Source of the DNA: Bidens hawaiensis
Lineage: Eukaryota; Streptophyta; Magnoliopsida; Asterales; Asteraceae
Assembly: GCA_021521415.1 (NCBI GenBank)
Contig: JAIQDT010000027.1
Span: 3,061,001-3,125,000, forward strand
DNA length: 64,000 bases
Reading direction: 5' to 3'
Numbering within the stretch: the first letter of the stretch is position 1; each line of letters opens with the position of its first letter. Made by a program: the position numbers and the translations under genes. Of the stretch, positions 1-12,197 are shown piece after piece. The notes under the pieces were generated by a model. That model was given only the letters and a program-made list of their open reading frames with translations, was not told where the DNA came from and ran no database searches.

Positions 1-575
1 GGATTCTCGTAATCCGGATAATGTTTTGGATAATCTGGTTCAGTTCGTTTTTCGCTTAAATGTTTAATTCGGCTTAAAACGAGGCTAAAACGGTCGTTTT
101 TCGGCTTAAAAATGAAATTTATATAAAACCGATTTAAAAACTTTAAAAACTTAAACCGTGACATTTATTAACTTAAAACATCATATCATTAATTATCCCG
201 CATCTTTTTCGGCTTGATCGATCATCTCTTGCTCGGTTTGGTATTAAAGGTTTCGTTTAATGTACCAACGTACCATTAAATCGAAATTCTTTTTCTGTGC
301 TTTAATTCACTTATCCCGAAGCTTTAATACTTCGTAAACATCACTAAATATCATATATCTCGTCTATAATTGAACCCTCGATTCGTTCGGGTTTCAATGA
401 CTATCGATCGATTAATCGCATATTCAATACGATGAATTATATATTCACGTACGATCAATACAGTGAACCATGTATTCTCCTATAATTACCATGGTAACTC
501 ATGTACCCGACATTAAATATGACGTAACTATTGTCTACCGGTTAGGGTATACCGGGTTTCGTCGGAATCGTTACA
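1..575 (-). repeat. 3' LTR of Tekay copy 1, partial
   Basis: Near-identical to 8750-9324 and ends in the same ...cgttaca. On the minus strand it starts TGTAACGATTCC directly after the polypurine tract. The rest of the LTR lies left of the window. Confidence 0.95.
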
Positions 576-590
576 TTCTCCCCCCGTTAA
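576..590 (-). other. Polypurine tract of Tekay copy 1
   Basis: On the minus strand the tract reads AACGGGGGGAGAA and abuts the LTR start TGTAAC. This is the plus-strand DNA priming site, and the same tract occurs at 31364-31376 in copy 2. Confidence 0.85.
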
Positions 591-1855
591 GAAATTTCGT
601 CCTCGAAATTTTACACGCTGACTATCCCTTTCCGAGAGAAAGGTGGGGGTTTTTCCTTCAGAATTCACCCTCGCGTTACCAGGTATAATCTGGTCCTCGC
701 TGTGAATTCCACTTAATCTTAATCAATAAAGCTTGGTATGTCCAAACTGTTTAGCTTTCCCGTCTACTATCTCTACGGAATTATTTATGATATTAAGTAT
801 ATCTTCTATGAGTACCTCCATTACTAGTACTCTCGTTGCCTCATTGCTTAGGTATTTTTCAATCCCTATACATGGCAAAACATCATGTATAGTACTTAGC
901 CCCAGCCGTACTTTAATCGATTAACCAAATGACCAATCATGGAGATAGTCTCATGAGGTCCAATATATTAAGGAGCTATTTTCGGTTTTGCCAAACCTCA
1001 TATCACCTCTCGAAGGTGATGCCTTGAAAATGCCTTGTCACCTCTTTCCAGTGACAATGGTTTCCTTTGAAGGTTGGCATTATCCTTTGCCAATCTCGCG
1101 CTGCTTTCAACTTATCTTAAATATTATAAATCCGATTGGTTGTTTCTCGAATCAATTCAAATCTTATGGCTTGAGTGACGCCCAATTTCAATTTAACAAA
1201 TTGGTGATAATTACTTCACCCATAGAAAGCTTCAAGCTCTCGATGCTTTCTTCCCCGCCTTCCAATAATGGAAGTAGGATGACTATTTCGATCTGAGATC
1301 ATTGAAAATGGTACTCCACGACGAGATACCATTCCACCATCAGGAATTTGGGCGAGAATTCATTGTGGTAATCGACATAGATTGGGATGAAATGCGAGGA
1401 TTTGTTAATCGATCCGCGATTACCCAAATTGCACCGTGTCTTTGATATATCTTGGAAATTTGCGTCCCGAATCCATTATAATTTATTCCCACTATCATTG
1501 GCGAATTTTCTGTCGTTGTGGCGTTACCTAGGGTTTTCGGTATGCAGCCTTATCTCTTGCATAATTTAGGTATTCACCAACATACGTAACCATATCTTTC
1601 TCCAAACTCGGCCATTAATAAAATCCTTTCAGATATTCGTATTATCAATAGTCTAATCCGATCCCCGATATATGGAATATTTCGATCTATGCGCTTCGTC
1701 CATGATTAATTCACGAAGGTCATGGAGGGTCGGGATCCAAACCCAATTTTTTTGAAGAAGAGAATCTCGTCCACGCGTTGTTCGAAATTCTTCTCATTGC
1801 CGTAAAGTTCCTCCTTTTCCAATTGTTCCTCTTTCAACGTCTCACGTTGAGCGAC
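591..1855 (-). pseudogene. Degenerate integrase plus chromodomain-like tail (Tekay copy 1)
   Basis: Read on the minus strand in shifting frames. The zinc-finger region is recognisable near 1660-1740 (a stretch like DEAHRSKYSI), followed by fragments of the catalytic core (like WVIADRLT and SRRGVPFSMISDR at 1300-1420). A C-terminal piece like TTNRIYNI..DKLKAARDWQ lies at 1080-1170, and a chromodomain-type end with a VEIVDGK-like string near 730-790. Many stops and small indels make it non-functional. The same degraded pattern is present in copy 2 at 30104-31300. Confidence 0.75.
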
Positions 1856-2320
1856 TCAAATCAGGTCCGAAAGGTTCGACTGGACTATCATCCCCAGCAC
1901 TCGCACTCGCAATAGCTTAACCCGATCTTTCCTACTCAAGGCATCGGCTACAACGTTAGCCTTGCCGGGGTGATAACGGATGTCACAGTCATAATCGCTT
2001 AACAACTCGACCCATCTTCGTTGCCTCATATTCAGTTCTTTCTGATCGAATATGTGCTGCAAACTTTTATGATCGGTGAGGATGGTGCACTTCGTACCGT
2101 AGAGACAATGTCTCCAAATTTTAAGTGCGAAGATAACCGCTCCCAGTTCTAAGTCGTGAGTAGTGTAATTTTTCTCGTGTACTTTTAACTGTCGGGAAGC
2201 ATAGGCTATAACCTTATTATACTGTGTCAACACGCATCCTAACCCTTTACGCGATGCGTCACAATACGCGACAAAACCATCGTCTCCATCGAGGAGACTT
2301 AAAATCGGCGCTTGGCACAA
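1856..2320 (-). pseudogene. RNase H domain of Tekay copy 1 (open, N-terminally truncated)
   Basis: A 154-codon open frame encodes most of the Ty3 RNase H, which degrades the RNA strand of the RNA/DNA hybrid during reverse transcription. The acidic residues are visible: YCDAS at the start, DLELGAV, TDHKSLQ and VADALSR. Immediately upstream the sequence jumps from RT text (a DPNKVE-like motif) to QAPILSL, so roughly 80 residues of the RT-RNase H connection are missing. The same junction exists in copy 2 (29630). No intact upstream frame joins it. Confidence 0.85.
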
Positions 2321-3122
2321 TTTTAATGGTTTCTATCTTATTTGGGTCTATGTGAAATCCTTGTTGCTTTACAACATGACCAAGGGATTATGCCTTCTTT
2401 ATTCAAAATCACATTTCGAAAACTTCGCGTACAACTCCTCTCGCTTTAACACTTCCACAATTTTCCTTAACCGTCGTTCGTGCTCTTGTTTACGTTGCGA
2501 ATATATCAAAATATCATCAATGAATGTTATGACAAATTTGTCAAATTAAAGTTTACAGACCCGGTTCATGAGTTCCATGAATGCTCCCGGCGCATTTGTT
2601 AGCCCGAAAGGCATAACTAAGAATTCATAATGGCCGTAGCGAGTCCGAAACGCTGTTGTTGCAACGTCCTCCTCTTGGATTTTTCATTTGGTGATAACTA
2701 TATTTAAGACCAATTTTCTAAATATAAATCGCCCTTTGCAGTTGGTTAAACAGATCATTTACTTCGAAGAAGTGAAAACCTATTCTTGATCGTCACTTTA
2801 TTCAATTCTCCCTAATCAATACATATCCTAACACTTCTGTCCTTCATTTCCCAATTAAAACTGGTGCACCCCATGGTGACTAACTAGGTCGTATAAAACC
2901 TTTATCCAATAATTCTTGCATTTCAGTTGGCGCAAGTCGGTAAGATGCTTTAGCAACAGGGCCAGCTTGAGGTATTAAATCGATTCTGAATTCGACCTGT
3001 CGGGTTGGCGGTAACCCAGGAAGTTCTTCTGGGAAAACTTCTGGATATTTACGTATCACCGAAACATCTTCTATATGTTTTCTTTTAAATACTTTGGCAA
3101 TCGCGTTTGTTAAAAACACCAC
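2321..3122 (-). pseudogene. Degenerate reverse transcriptase (Tekay copy 1)
   Basis: The N-terminal part is open at 2880-3122 and carries the family text YPEVFPEELPGLPPTRQVEF and YRLAPTEMQEL that precedes the Ty3 RT fingers. Downstream (2330-2880) only shifted fragments remain, including text around the primer-grip and the catalytic DDILIYS-like motif (ILIYSQR region near 2500). Frameshifts and stops prevent a polymerase product. Confidence 0.8.
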
Positions 3123-3560
3123 GTCTTCTTGTCGTAAATATTATAACATCTCAAGATGAGATTAGAGTGGTAACATAATACCGTACACTTTTCTCTGTAT
3201 CTAATCGCTTCATCGTCCGAAGGAGAGCTTCTAATCATCTTCTTTTCATATTTGATTTCAGCTTCATGTTGAGTTAGCCAATCCATGTTAACTATTACGT
3301 CAAAACTTCTTAACTTTACTGGTCATAGGTCAATAAGGAAATGATTAATCGTTCAGAATAATAGGGCAATTCCGAACAATTTAGTTAACCATTAGGGATT
3401 CACCGTTAGCGATTCTACAGTATAGGGTTCTATTGTTTCACTAATCGGTATCTTTCCAAATGATAGGAGGTTAACAGGAACTAACTTCTATCGACGACCG
3501 TAAAAATATCACTGAAGCCTATTGATTTAAAACTACCACATACTTAGTACCACCTTTGGA
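3123..3560 (-). pseudogene. Degenerate aspartic protease remnant (Tekay copy 1)
   Basis: The minus strand near 3230-3330 shows the protease C-terminal string (V)NMDWLTQHEAEIKYEKK, a variant of the family's GMDWL motif. The segment holding the catalytic D-S/T-G is not readable because of frameshifts. The aligned stretch in copy 2 is 28552-28730. Confidence 0.65.
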
Positions 3561-4760
3561 TCATGACGTGCTTTATTCGGATTACTCACAAAAGCACGAC
3601 TCCTTGCTTGATCAGAGGTTGATGCTTGTCATGAGGTTCATCTTCCAACGACACCTTGGTTCAACTTTGGGCAATTTCTCTTGAAACGTTCTGTACTGCC
3701 ACATTCATAGCAAGTACAATTGTTTGGCATAATTTGATTTCTTTGGATGGACTGTTATTGAAGTTGTTGGGTTCGGAGTGGTTGTACACGAATGGGTTGG
3801 GGTTGCCGGTTCACATGGCTTCAATTGGTTCTACAATTGGGGCATTACGTCCATCTTTACCACACCTGTGGCCTACTATCACTCGACATTCTTCTTCCTG
3901 CCGATAACCATATTTTCCACATTTAGGGAAGGACCCTTTATCATTTCTCTTCTTCAACACTCGACGTCTCACCTAACGTCCTTCCAGTCCACTTCCCATA
4001 GCGTCAAATATATCAATGCTGGCTTGTGACACAACCCTTCCAAAGGTTGTATATTTTACAGGATTGACTATACTCCTTATCGATGGAGTTAGTCCCCAAT
4101 ATAGCGCTCACTTCGCTTAGTTTCAGGAGTAATTAGCCATGTTACCAGACATGACAATTCCTTTAAACGATTAGCGCGTTCTAAGTGATCAGCACACAAC
4201 ATTTCTATCTTCCATAGCTCAGTTTCCAGTCTCTGAACTTAATTATTCGAATAAAAGTGCTCTAGCACAAGAATTTTAAATCCTGACCATATCATCTGAG
4301 CAAAAATTTTCTAACTATAATTTTGTACCATCGTGTTCCATCACGATACAACATAATCTACCAACATATCTGTAGCATATTTCACTACACAATGTTCTAG
4401 ACTCTTGCCAACATCCTTAACCATTTCGATCTTTTCTATCCACTCGCTAATCTATTCCTCCCTTTTACACTATTAATAATTTCGTTACCACAAACAACAA
4501 ACATATCCTTCATACCGGATCTAATTCATTACGACTACTATTCATGTTTAGTTTATAACTAATACTTGTAGTCACAATAGTATCCGGTGGGACAATATCA
4601 CTCTTAGTAATAACACTAAGAATTGAAATATTCATAATCGTGTGATTGCTCGATCTATAATTCTGCGATCACATTTGCATCAACACTAGCAGTGACCTGT
4701 GATACTACATTCGGTATCATCATCTGCTATTTTTGAGCAATCAACTGAATCATATCAATC
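3561..4760 (-). pseudogene. Degenerate gag with zinc-knuckle remnant (Tekay copy 1)
   Basis: Minus-strand fragments match gag of copy 2. Near 3660-3720 there is a CCHC knuckle whose His position appears substituted, as in copy 2. A Retrotrans_gag-like stretch lies at 4080-4250, and the N-terminal MEIDMIQLIAQ start is near 4755. Numerous stops interrupt it. Plus-strand ORFs over 3656-4029 are antisense shadows. Confidence 0.65.
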
Positions 4761-6145
4761 TCCATCATTGGAGTTACTCTTTTTATGTCCTTCTGCCGTA
4801 CTCATCCCGTACGCAGTAATCAATACTAATCTCACCTTATAACTCGTTACCAGCTCAATCATAACAGCAGGTACACATACACACCAAATATTATCATACA
4901 TATTACACATACCAGTATCTAGTATATATGTCCCACAAATATAATAACATATGGACCTAACCTGACGTTGGTTAACGTTTAAATATATTTCATAACCCTT
5001 GTCACCAACTAACATATAGATCTTTCTCAACAAAGATTAATGTTTAATATACTTGATTTCAATATCCTTCTGCATGTCAGCATAACCGATACATGCTCAC
5101 CGTGAGCACCAAACGATTACGTACCACAGAGTTATAAAATCTGTGTCTATTCGTATATCCGGCATACACGGTATACCACCTACGAACGAATAACCAACTA
5201 TGCTATAATGATTCCAACACCTCTTTGTGTACGGGTAATCATTCTATTCGAGTATACATGGGTATAGGCATCTAACGGATGTAAGCATAACATAGGGAGT
5301 TGCAAGGTTCAAGGTAATCGCACAACATGGGTTGCCTTCAAATATTATTAATTACTATTATGGGAAACTATATCGCTTGCTCAGTCAATGTCCTCCGGCT
5401 TTCTAGGTTCGCTAAAATCGGTAATTCCCGATCTGGAGGTGGTATGACTCATATGTTTGAGAGTGAGAAATACATATATATGTTTCTATATATTATTTTT
5501 ATCTGCTCATTTATTATCAATTTTTTTATTTTTTTTTTTAACGGAATAAGAATGGGTTCACGTACAGGTCCGTCCGTACGTGAGGGTCGGCGGTTCTGGT
5601 GATCATAGGGGGTTATTAGAATATACGATACCGGTGTTGATAGGGTAAGGGATTTGTCAATTTTGGTTGGGAGTGACGGTTACAAGATATTTCTGGTTAA
5701 TATCAAACGGGAGATCTAACTTGGTACTATCATAACTATGGCCCGATAAGTCAGACTTATCATCAACCGATGCTCTAGAAATTTTCAGCATCCTCAGTAC
5801 TTTTATTATTTCATCCCCCGGTTCCTTATCCGGGTCCTATTTCTCAATACACGTACCCACAAGATATGTACATATATATACACATTAGCACGTATAAATA
5901 ATATTATATATTTTACACATATGTTGCCATTTTTACCTATTAATGTACCCCATGACTTCCCCTGAACTCCCTCGTGCGGACAAGTCTGTTATTATGTTCT
6001 GGACCATAATAACTCACTTGTCCATCCAAGTTCATCCAGATCTCGTCACTATAAATTATTAGTTGATATTCAGATCCTATAATACTTGAGCTACTGGTTA
6101 TATTTTAGATATCTTTTAAAGACATCCTAAATCTTTATAACCAAT
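4761..6145 (-). other. 5' leader of Tekay copy 1
   Basis: Untranslated region between the PBS and gag. A 92-codon minus-strand ORF at 4755-5033 overlaps it, but only a similarly placed, diverged version exists in copy 2 (26794-27039) and no domain is recognisable. Apart from A/T runs near 5470-5540, I see nothing else. Confidence 0.5.
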
Positions 6146-6158
6146 GGCTCTGATACCA
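6146..6158 (-). other. Primer-binding site, tRNA-iMet type
   Basis: On the minus strand it reads TGGTATCAGAGCC, complementary to the 3' end of plant initiator tRNA-Met, five bases inside the LTR edge. It fixes the element's orientation. Confidence 0.9.
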
Positions 6159-6163
6159 ACTTC

Positions 6164-9100
6164 TGTAACACCCCGTAACCGCAGCGGAAACGTAAACGGG
6201 ATGCAACAGACACCTCTGATATCAACCACATTGTTTATAAAGAAAACTGAATACATTAATATACTTCAAATTACATTATCTTGTATTTCTTTACCGTCTA
6301 GGTGATACACACATCATACAATACGATACACAATTCTATTTGTTATAATGTATCCTAATATCCTGCACGCAAATCTTACACACATCAAGCACTTAGCACG
6401 TAAGCAACCACTTCATCTTAATTGTACCTGAAAAGCATGTGAGAAAACGGGTCAACTACGAATAGTTGGTGAGTTTCACAATTTGAGTAAACCATGATAA
6501 ATCCATATCAAAATATAATATTATCTGGGGACACTGTTAACCCAGTACTGTACTCATTCCGGGGGCAATGTTAACCCAGAATTACGATGTAATTATGCTG
6601 AGCCCACAAGTGAAACCTCTGACTATCACACACAACCCCCGTGGCATATCCCCCGCCCACGGAACTGCCCCAAACCGCTATGTCTAACATTACATAGCAA
6701 AATATATATAACACCCAAAATAGACATGTGCAACTGGCTGGGAAACATCAGCAAATCCATGCCAGACCAGTTGGGTTTGTCAGACCAATAGTACTATCCA
6801 CACTCTACCGGCTTTCAGTTAATCACTCGTGTTCCGGGGCCTTAGAATGTTAGCAACTCAGACAATTACCATCTTAGTACATTTCCGTACGATTCCCGTA
6901 CAATAAAATATATATAAATCCACGCAAATCCATGCGTTCAGTATGTACTTAAACATTTCAGTAAAAACATGCTTCCGCCCCGAGAAAATATTCGAAAACA
7001 GTTCAGAAAAAGGGGCTCGTGAAACTCACCTTAGCACATGCAAGCAGGTAACAACAATCACTATCAGTTAACACGTCCAATCTGTAATATGATCCCTACG
7101 ATCGTTACTATACACTCATTATTAATATAACTTTAACCAAGTTAACCGGTACCTCTGGGGACACTGTTAACCCAGCACTGTACCCGTTCTGGGGGCAAGG
7201 TTAACCCAGAAACACTTCTCCGGACTCAGATTGTGATGTCGTTTAGAGTTCAACAGTCAAATTTTCTAATAGCTTGTTTTCCCCTTTTTGCGTGCCTAGC
7301 ACGGTTACCCGTTTTTATGTTTCAAAAATGAGTTTGGTCACACACGACCTGAGAGTAGTGGTTGACTGATAATTTAATTAAAGATGTGAAATTAGAGCTT
7401 GGTTTAGACGTCCCGATTGGCCGCGGGACTCGTTTCCGTCTTTGGCGTACCGGAAACTGTTAAAATAGGTTAAATTTACTCAAATCATCCGAATTATGTT
7501 CGGATGATTTATTTTTACTTGTTTAACTCAATTATATGAAAATAGTTCATTTTTAGGGTTTTTATACACCAGTCAGCTCGCCTAAGCCAACTTCACCGGT
7601 TTACGCGTTTTAACTTTAAAAGTTTGATAATTAGCACAAATAATTATCCGTTTAATCTCGGATCTTGAAATTTTGCACAAATCACTTTTTAACAGTGGGG
7701 AATTTTATAAAAATATTTCCAGAATTAATTCTTATATTTAAACTTTATTTATCTATTTTTAAACACCATTTAAACACTAAATATGTCGTAAATACCAAAC
7801 GATCTTAGAAAAATCCCTAATTTCTCCTGGATGTCCCCTGCCATCCACATAGTCCCCTGTAATTTTTCCAGAACCAAAATCTTCTTTTACATGCCCTTTT
7901 CACTAAAACCAAGCTAGAAAACCCTAGAACTCGTTTAACCGAAAAGTCTACTTAGACTTCTCCAAATGACCTCAACTTTTGTGCGTGACTTATACATGAT
8001 ATAAAAAGCTTATATGAAATTTTCCAAAATTTTTCATGATATTTAACTATTTTTCACCATTTTTAGCCAAAACCGAGCATTAAATTCACCAAATATTCAT
8101 CCTTTATCCAAAAATTACCAAAAATTCACAGAACTCTTATTTTCAAGTGTAGAACATCCCTGTAAAATTTCATGACCTAACTCTAAACCATCAACAATCT
8201 GTCCCAAAACACATACACCGAACATAAACCGAATATACCTTTCGTTTTCCGCCACTACAAGCTACAAACTGGTCTTTCCGCCTTATCTACCACTAAACAC
8301 AAGGCCTACAAAAAACATACCACAATACCAAGCAAGTTACACTCACGATCAAGCCATTTCTTTCACGGTTTCGGTTATGATTCCGAAAACAAAGATTTAA
8401 CCGTAAAAATTCGTTTTTGATTCGTTTAACTCCTTTCTTGGACCAAGATCCCTTGTATAACCCGTATACATCACTTGATCATGCAAGAATCGTTTTTCAT
8501 CTTTGAAACCTCATTTTCTTGCAATTAAACTCAAGAAACGAAGATGGAAACGTGATTAACTCGATTCTTTACCTTGTTTTCTTGCTACAAAGTCTCGGTT
8601 TTGGATCATAATATGGAAAGAGTTGATGAATGTTGAGAAGTTTGATGAGAAAAAAAAGAAAATGAAATGGGGAATGACCCCCCTTGGTTCCGATCGGGAT
8701 TTTGAGAGGGTGGGGTGGGACCCACCTTTTCATCCTAGGCCACATGTTTGGATTCTCGTAATCCGGATAATGTTTTGGATAATCTGGTTCAGTTCGTTTT
8801 TCGCTTAAATGTTTAATTCGGCTTAAAACGAGGCTAAAACGGTCGTTTTTCGGCTTAAAAATGAAATTTATATAAAACCGATTTAAAAACTTTAAAAACT
8901 TAAACCGTGACATTTATTAACTTAAAACATCATATCATTAATTATCGCGCATCTTTTTCGGCTTGATCGATCATCTCTTGCTCGGTTTGGTATTAAAGGT
9001 TTCGTTTAATGTACCGACGTACCATTAAATCGAAATTCTTTTTCTGTGCTTTAATTCACTTATCCCGAAGCTTTAATACTTCGTAAACATCACTAAATAT

Positions 9101-9324
9101 CATATATCTCGTCTATAATTGAACCTTCGATTCGTTCGGGTTTCAATGACTATCGATCGATTAATCGTATATTCAATACGATGAATTATATATTCACGTA
9201 CGATCAATACAGTGAACCATGTATTCTCGTATAATTACCATGGTAACTCATGTACCCGACATTAAATATGACGTAACTATTGTCTACCGGTTAGGGTATA
9301 CCGGGTTTCGTCGGAATCGTTACA
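6164..9324 (-). repeat. 5' LTR of Tekay copy 1 (3161 bp)
   Basis: Bounded by TGTAAC...TGTTACA (minus strand). It shares its full length with the LTRs at 22646-25646 and 31377-34374, with scattered substitutions and indels. It contains a variable array of a GTTAAC-centred motif (6521-6580 and 7153-7215). Confidence 0.93.
6521..7215 (-). repeat. GTTAAC-centred minisatellite motif within the Tekay LTR
   Basis: Two pairs of copies of CTGGGTTAACA(T/G)TG..CCCCRGA are seen, at 6521-6580 and 7153-7215, separated by spacer. Copy 2 of the family carries more units in each LTR, so the array differs in copy number between insertions. Confidence 0.7.
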
Positions 9325-9718
9325 CCCAATTCCACCCGGATCATATTATTTTATTGGTTTAGAGTGTCGGCTCGTCGTTTCATGACTAGATCTAGCGGAT
9401 TTGGATCTATACAATATCATACTATCATTACCTCAGGTTGATGCTCGGGTTTCATGGTGATTACGACTAGAGAGAGATAGTAGGATGAGAGAGAGCTAAG
9501 TGTGTGTTTTTGATGGTGTATGGAGTTAGTGGAAATGAAAGGATTAATGCATAAGTTTGGTTTATATAATATGGGTCATAAGCTCAAGCCCACGGTCTTT
9601 TCTTCCTTTCTTTTTAATCCAAGTTCATAACTCATATCTATTTAAACCAACACGAGCCCAACTCATACTACTTAATATTATTATTTTATTAACCGAAACG
9701 AGAAAATGGGATGTTACA
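9325..9718 (-). repeat. 3' LTR fragment of the second Tekay-like element
   Basis: Aligns without length change to 16166-16559 and ends in the same gatgttaca. Its other part is separated by insertion of Tekay copy 1. Confidence 0.93.
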
Positions 9719-9735
9719 AGTCTTCCCTCCTCAAA
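9719..9735 (-). other. Polypurine tract of the second Tekay-like element
   Basis: The minus strand reads TTTGAGGAGGGAAGACT directly before the LTR start TGTAACATCCC. Confidence 0.8.
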
Positions 9736-9764
9736 GAGGTTTCGTCCCCGAAACCTAGTTATTA

Positions 9765-10500
9765 CTAAAACAATCCTGGATAAAACATGCGCATCTCTTC
9801 TTCTACTTCCCAAGTGGCATCCGATCCTTTGCGATGCTTCCATATCACTTTCACCAAAGGAATAACTTTATGATGAAGTTGTTTCTCCTTGCGGTCAACG
9901 ATCTCTACAGGTTGTTCGATATAGCTTAATTGTTCATCAACCTCAATGTCTACTAATGGTACATGAGACGTGTCATCTGCCAGACATTCCCTCAGATAAG
10001 AAACATGGAAGGTTGAATGAATTCCTTCTAACTCCTCGAGTAAATCTAGCTTGTAAGCTACTTCACCCACACGCTCAACAATCGTAAATGGTCCAATGTA
10101 CCTTGGACTTAGCTTTCCTCTCTTCCTAAAACGTATAATTCCTTTCCAAGGCGAGACCTTGAACATCACATTGTTACCAACGTTAAACTCGATTGGTCGT
10201 CGCCGCTTGTCAGCATAGGACTTCTAACGATCTTGAGCAGCTTTCATTCTTGCTTTGATCTGATCGATCTTTGAAGAAGTTTCTTGCACAACTTCTAAAC
10301 TTCCCATCTCTTTCTGAACAATCTCTCCCTAAGTATAAAACACACGCACGTAGCATATCTTCAAGGGTTTGGATCGTCTTTTCAGACTGTCCATATGTTT
10401 GAGGATGATACGTTGTACTGTTATTCAATCTGGTTTCCATGGCTTCATGGAACTTCTTCCAAAACCTCGAAGTAAACCGAGTATCTCTATTCGACACGAT
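9765..10500 (-). pseudogene. Integrase C-terminus with chromodomain (second Tekay-like element)
   Basis: 9765-10169 is open for 134 codons. Residues 1-70 match the GPY/F-type integrase tail (FKVSPWKG, SPRYIGPFTIVERVG), and residues 95-134 form a chromodomain-like tail (IPLVKVIWKHRKGSDATWE), which in chromoviruses is thought to guide integration to particular chromatin. Upstream, 10210-10497 holds part of the catalytic core. The second catalytic Asp, in the family string SDRD, is Asn here (SNRDTRFTSRFW), while Glu of the GQSE motif is kept. About 50 residues after the LEDMLRACVL string are deleted, with a frameshift. Confidence 0.85.
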
Positions 10501-10512
10501 CGATAACGGTAC

Positions 10513-11595
10513 TCAATGCTTTGTTATAACCTTATTAATGAACAAGACTGCTAACGTTTCTGACGAGATAGCCTCTCGTATAGGCAGAAAGTGAGCACTA
10601 TTGGTCAAACGGTCCACAATCACCAAAATGGTATCATGATGCTTAGCTGTACAAGGTAGCTTAGTTATGAAATCCATGGTGATGTGTTCCCATTTCCATT
10701 CTGGTATCTCCAAGGGTAGCATCTTTCCATAAGGCTTCTGATGTTCTGCCTTGAGTTGTAAACAAGTTAAGCACATACTGACATAATCTACTACATCATT
10801 CTTCATCCCTGGCCACCAGTAGTCCCTCTTAAAATCTTGGTGCATCTTATTGGATCCTGGATGGATTGAATACCTTGACTTATTAGCTTCATCTAAGATT
10901 CGACCCCTAAGATTTCCATGGCGTGGAATCGACATACGGTCAAACCTAGTCTTAACACCATGAGTGTTTTCCATCAACCCGTCTTGCTGACCGAAAATCC
11001 TTTCTTTCTTTACTAGCCCTTCGTCTACAAGCACCTCTGACTGCACTTTGATGATTTCTTCAAAAATACTTGAATTCATAATCAACTGGTATGACTTCAC
11101 TGTTGCAACGACTTCCTCATTCTTACGGCTTAGTGCGTCGGCGACCACATTAGCTTTACTATGACAGTTCTTAATGTCGCAGTCGTAATCCTTTATCAAC
11201 TCTAACCATCTCCTCTGCCTCATGTTTATTTCTTTCTTCTCGAAGAAGTTCTTTAAACTTTTATGATCCGTGTAGATAGTACACTTAGTACCATACAGAT
11301 AGTGTCTCCATATCTTAAGAGCATGCACTACTGCTGCAAGCTCTAAATCATGCGTCGGATAAGTACTCTCATGGACTTTCAACTGTCTAGGAGCATAAGC
11401 TATCACTTTCCCTCGTTGCATCAACACGCAACCTAACCCACGATGTGAAGCATCAGTACAAACAACCAAATCCTCGTCACCATTGGGTAGAGCAAGGATA
11501 GGAGCTTGCGTGAGTCTTTTCTTTAATTTCTCAAAAGCCTCTTCTGGGAACTTACCCCAACTGAATACTACTGACTTTTGGGTCATACCGGTCAA
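10513..11595 (-). pseudogene. RNase H and integrase N-terminal half (second Tekay-like element), 360-codon open frame
   Basis: This is the longest open frame of the element. RNase H occupies roughly residues 25-160, with all acidic motifs visible (CTDASHRG, DLELAAV, YTDHKSL, VADALSR). Integrase begins with an HHCC zinc finger (SIHPGSNKMH ... CLTCLQLK, residues ~245-290). The core follows with the first catalytic Asp (HITMDFITKLP). The frame ends at a TGA where the family has Gly (KH[stop]VPLSIVS), and the core continues in 10210-10497. It is upstream-truncated: RT and protease lie in other frames, so no full polyprotein is possible. Confidence 0.85.
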
Positions 11596-12197
11596 CGGTG
11601 CGGCTATCTTGGAGAAACCTTCGATGAATCTCCTATAGTAGCCAGCTAACCTTAGGAAGCTTCGTATATCAGTCGGATTCTTTGGAGTCTTCCAATTTTG
11701 TTATCGCCTCAATCTTAGTTGGGTCCACTGTAATCCCTTCAGGATTAATCACGTGACCTAGAAATTTCATTTCTCGCAACCAGAACGCACACTTTGAAAA
11801 CTTAGCGTACAACTTTTCTTTCTTCAGAGTCTCCAATACCTCTCTCAGATGCTCGGCATGATCAGACTCGCTCTTTGATTAAATCAATATATCATCGATG
11901 AAGACGATAACTGACTTATCTTTACCGTAAGCTTGTTCAACTCGCACATCCTCATACTCCCATCCTTCTTCTAAACGAACAACACTAGTGCACCCCACGG
12001 GGAAACACTTAGTCTAATAAAACCCTTGTCGAGGAATTCTTGCAGTTGGGACATCAATTCTTTCATCTCGGACGGCGCTAGACGGTAAGGCGCTTTCGCG
12101 ACGGGATGGGCTCTTGGTACTAAGTCTATCTACGGTGGCAACCCCGGAAGGTCATCAGGGAATACTTCTGGGTATTCGCGCACGATAGGAACATCCT
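11596..12197 (-). pseudogene. Reverse transcriptase with internal deletion (second Tekay-like element)
   Basis: The minus strand shows the fingers region (DLPGLPP, then [30 protein letters not shown] and a CELNKLTVK string). It then jumps straight to the catalytic palm motif VIVFIDDIL followed by a stop, so about 80 residues of palm are missing. The thumb-side text ([20 protein letters not shown]) continues in another frame. It is non-functional. Confidence 0.8.

Larger units (their letters stand above)
1..9324 (-). mobile_element. Tekay-like Ty3/gypsy LTR retrotransposon, copy 1 (3' LTR cut by window start)
   Basis: Minus-strand element with a complete 5' LTR (6164-9324), PBS (6146-6158), an internal region of about 5.6 kb, PPT (576-590) and the first 575 bp of the 3' LTR. 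Domain order from the 5' side is gag, protease, RT, RNase H, integrase, chromodomain-like tail, as in chromoviruses. Every domain carries frameshifts or stops. The same family recurs in plus orientation at 22646-34374. The right boundary lies inside the LTR of the next element: sequence after 9324 aligns with 16166-16559. The expected TSD would begin cccaa at 9325; its partner is outside the window. Assignment to Tekay/Del rests on the long LTR, the tRNA-iMet PBS and integrase/chromodomain wording. Confidence 0.9.

Noticed and set aside
3656..4029. Plus-strand ORFs conserved in both Tekay copies (also 27962-28275 minus)
   Set aside because: They are the antisense of the gag zinc-knuckle region; their conservation follows from the retrotransposon's own sequence.
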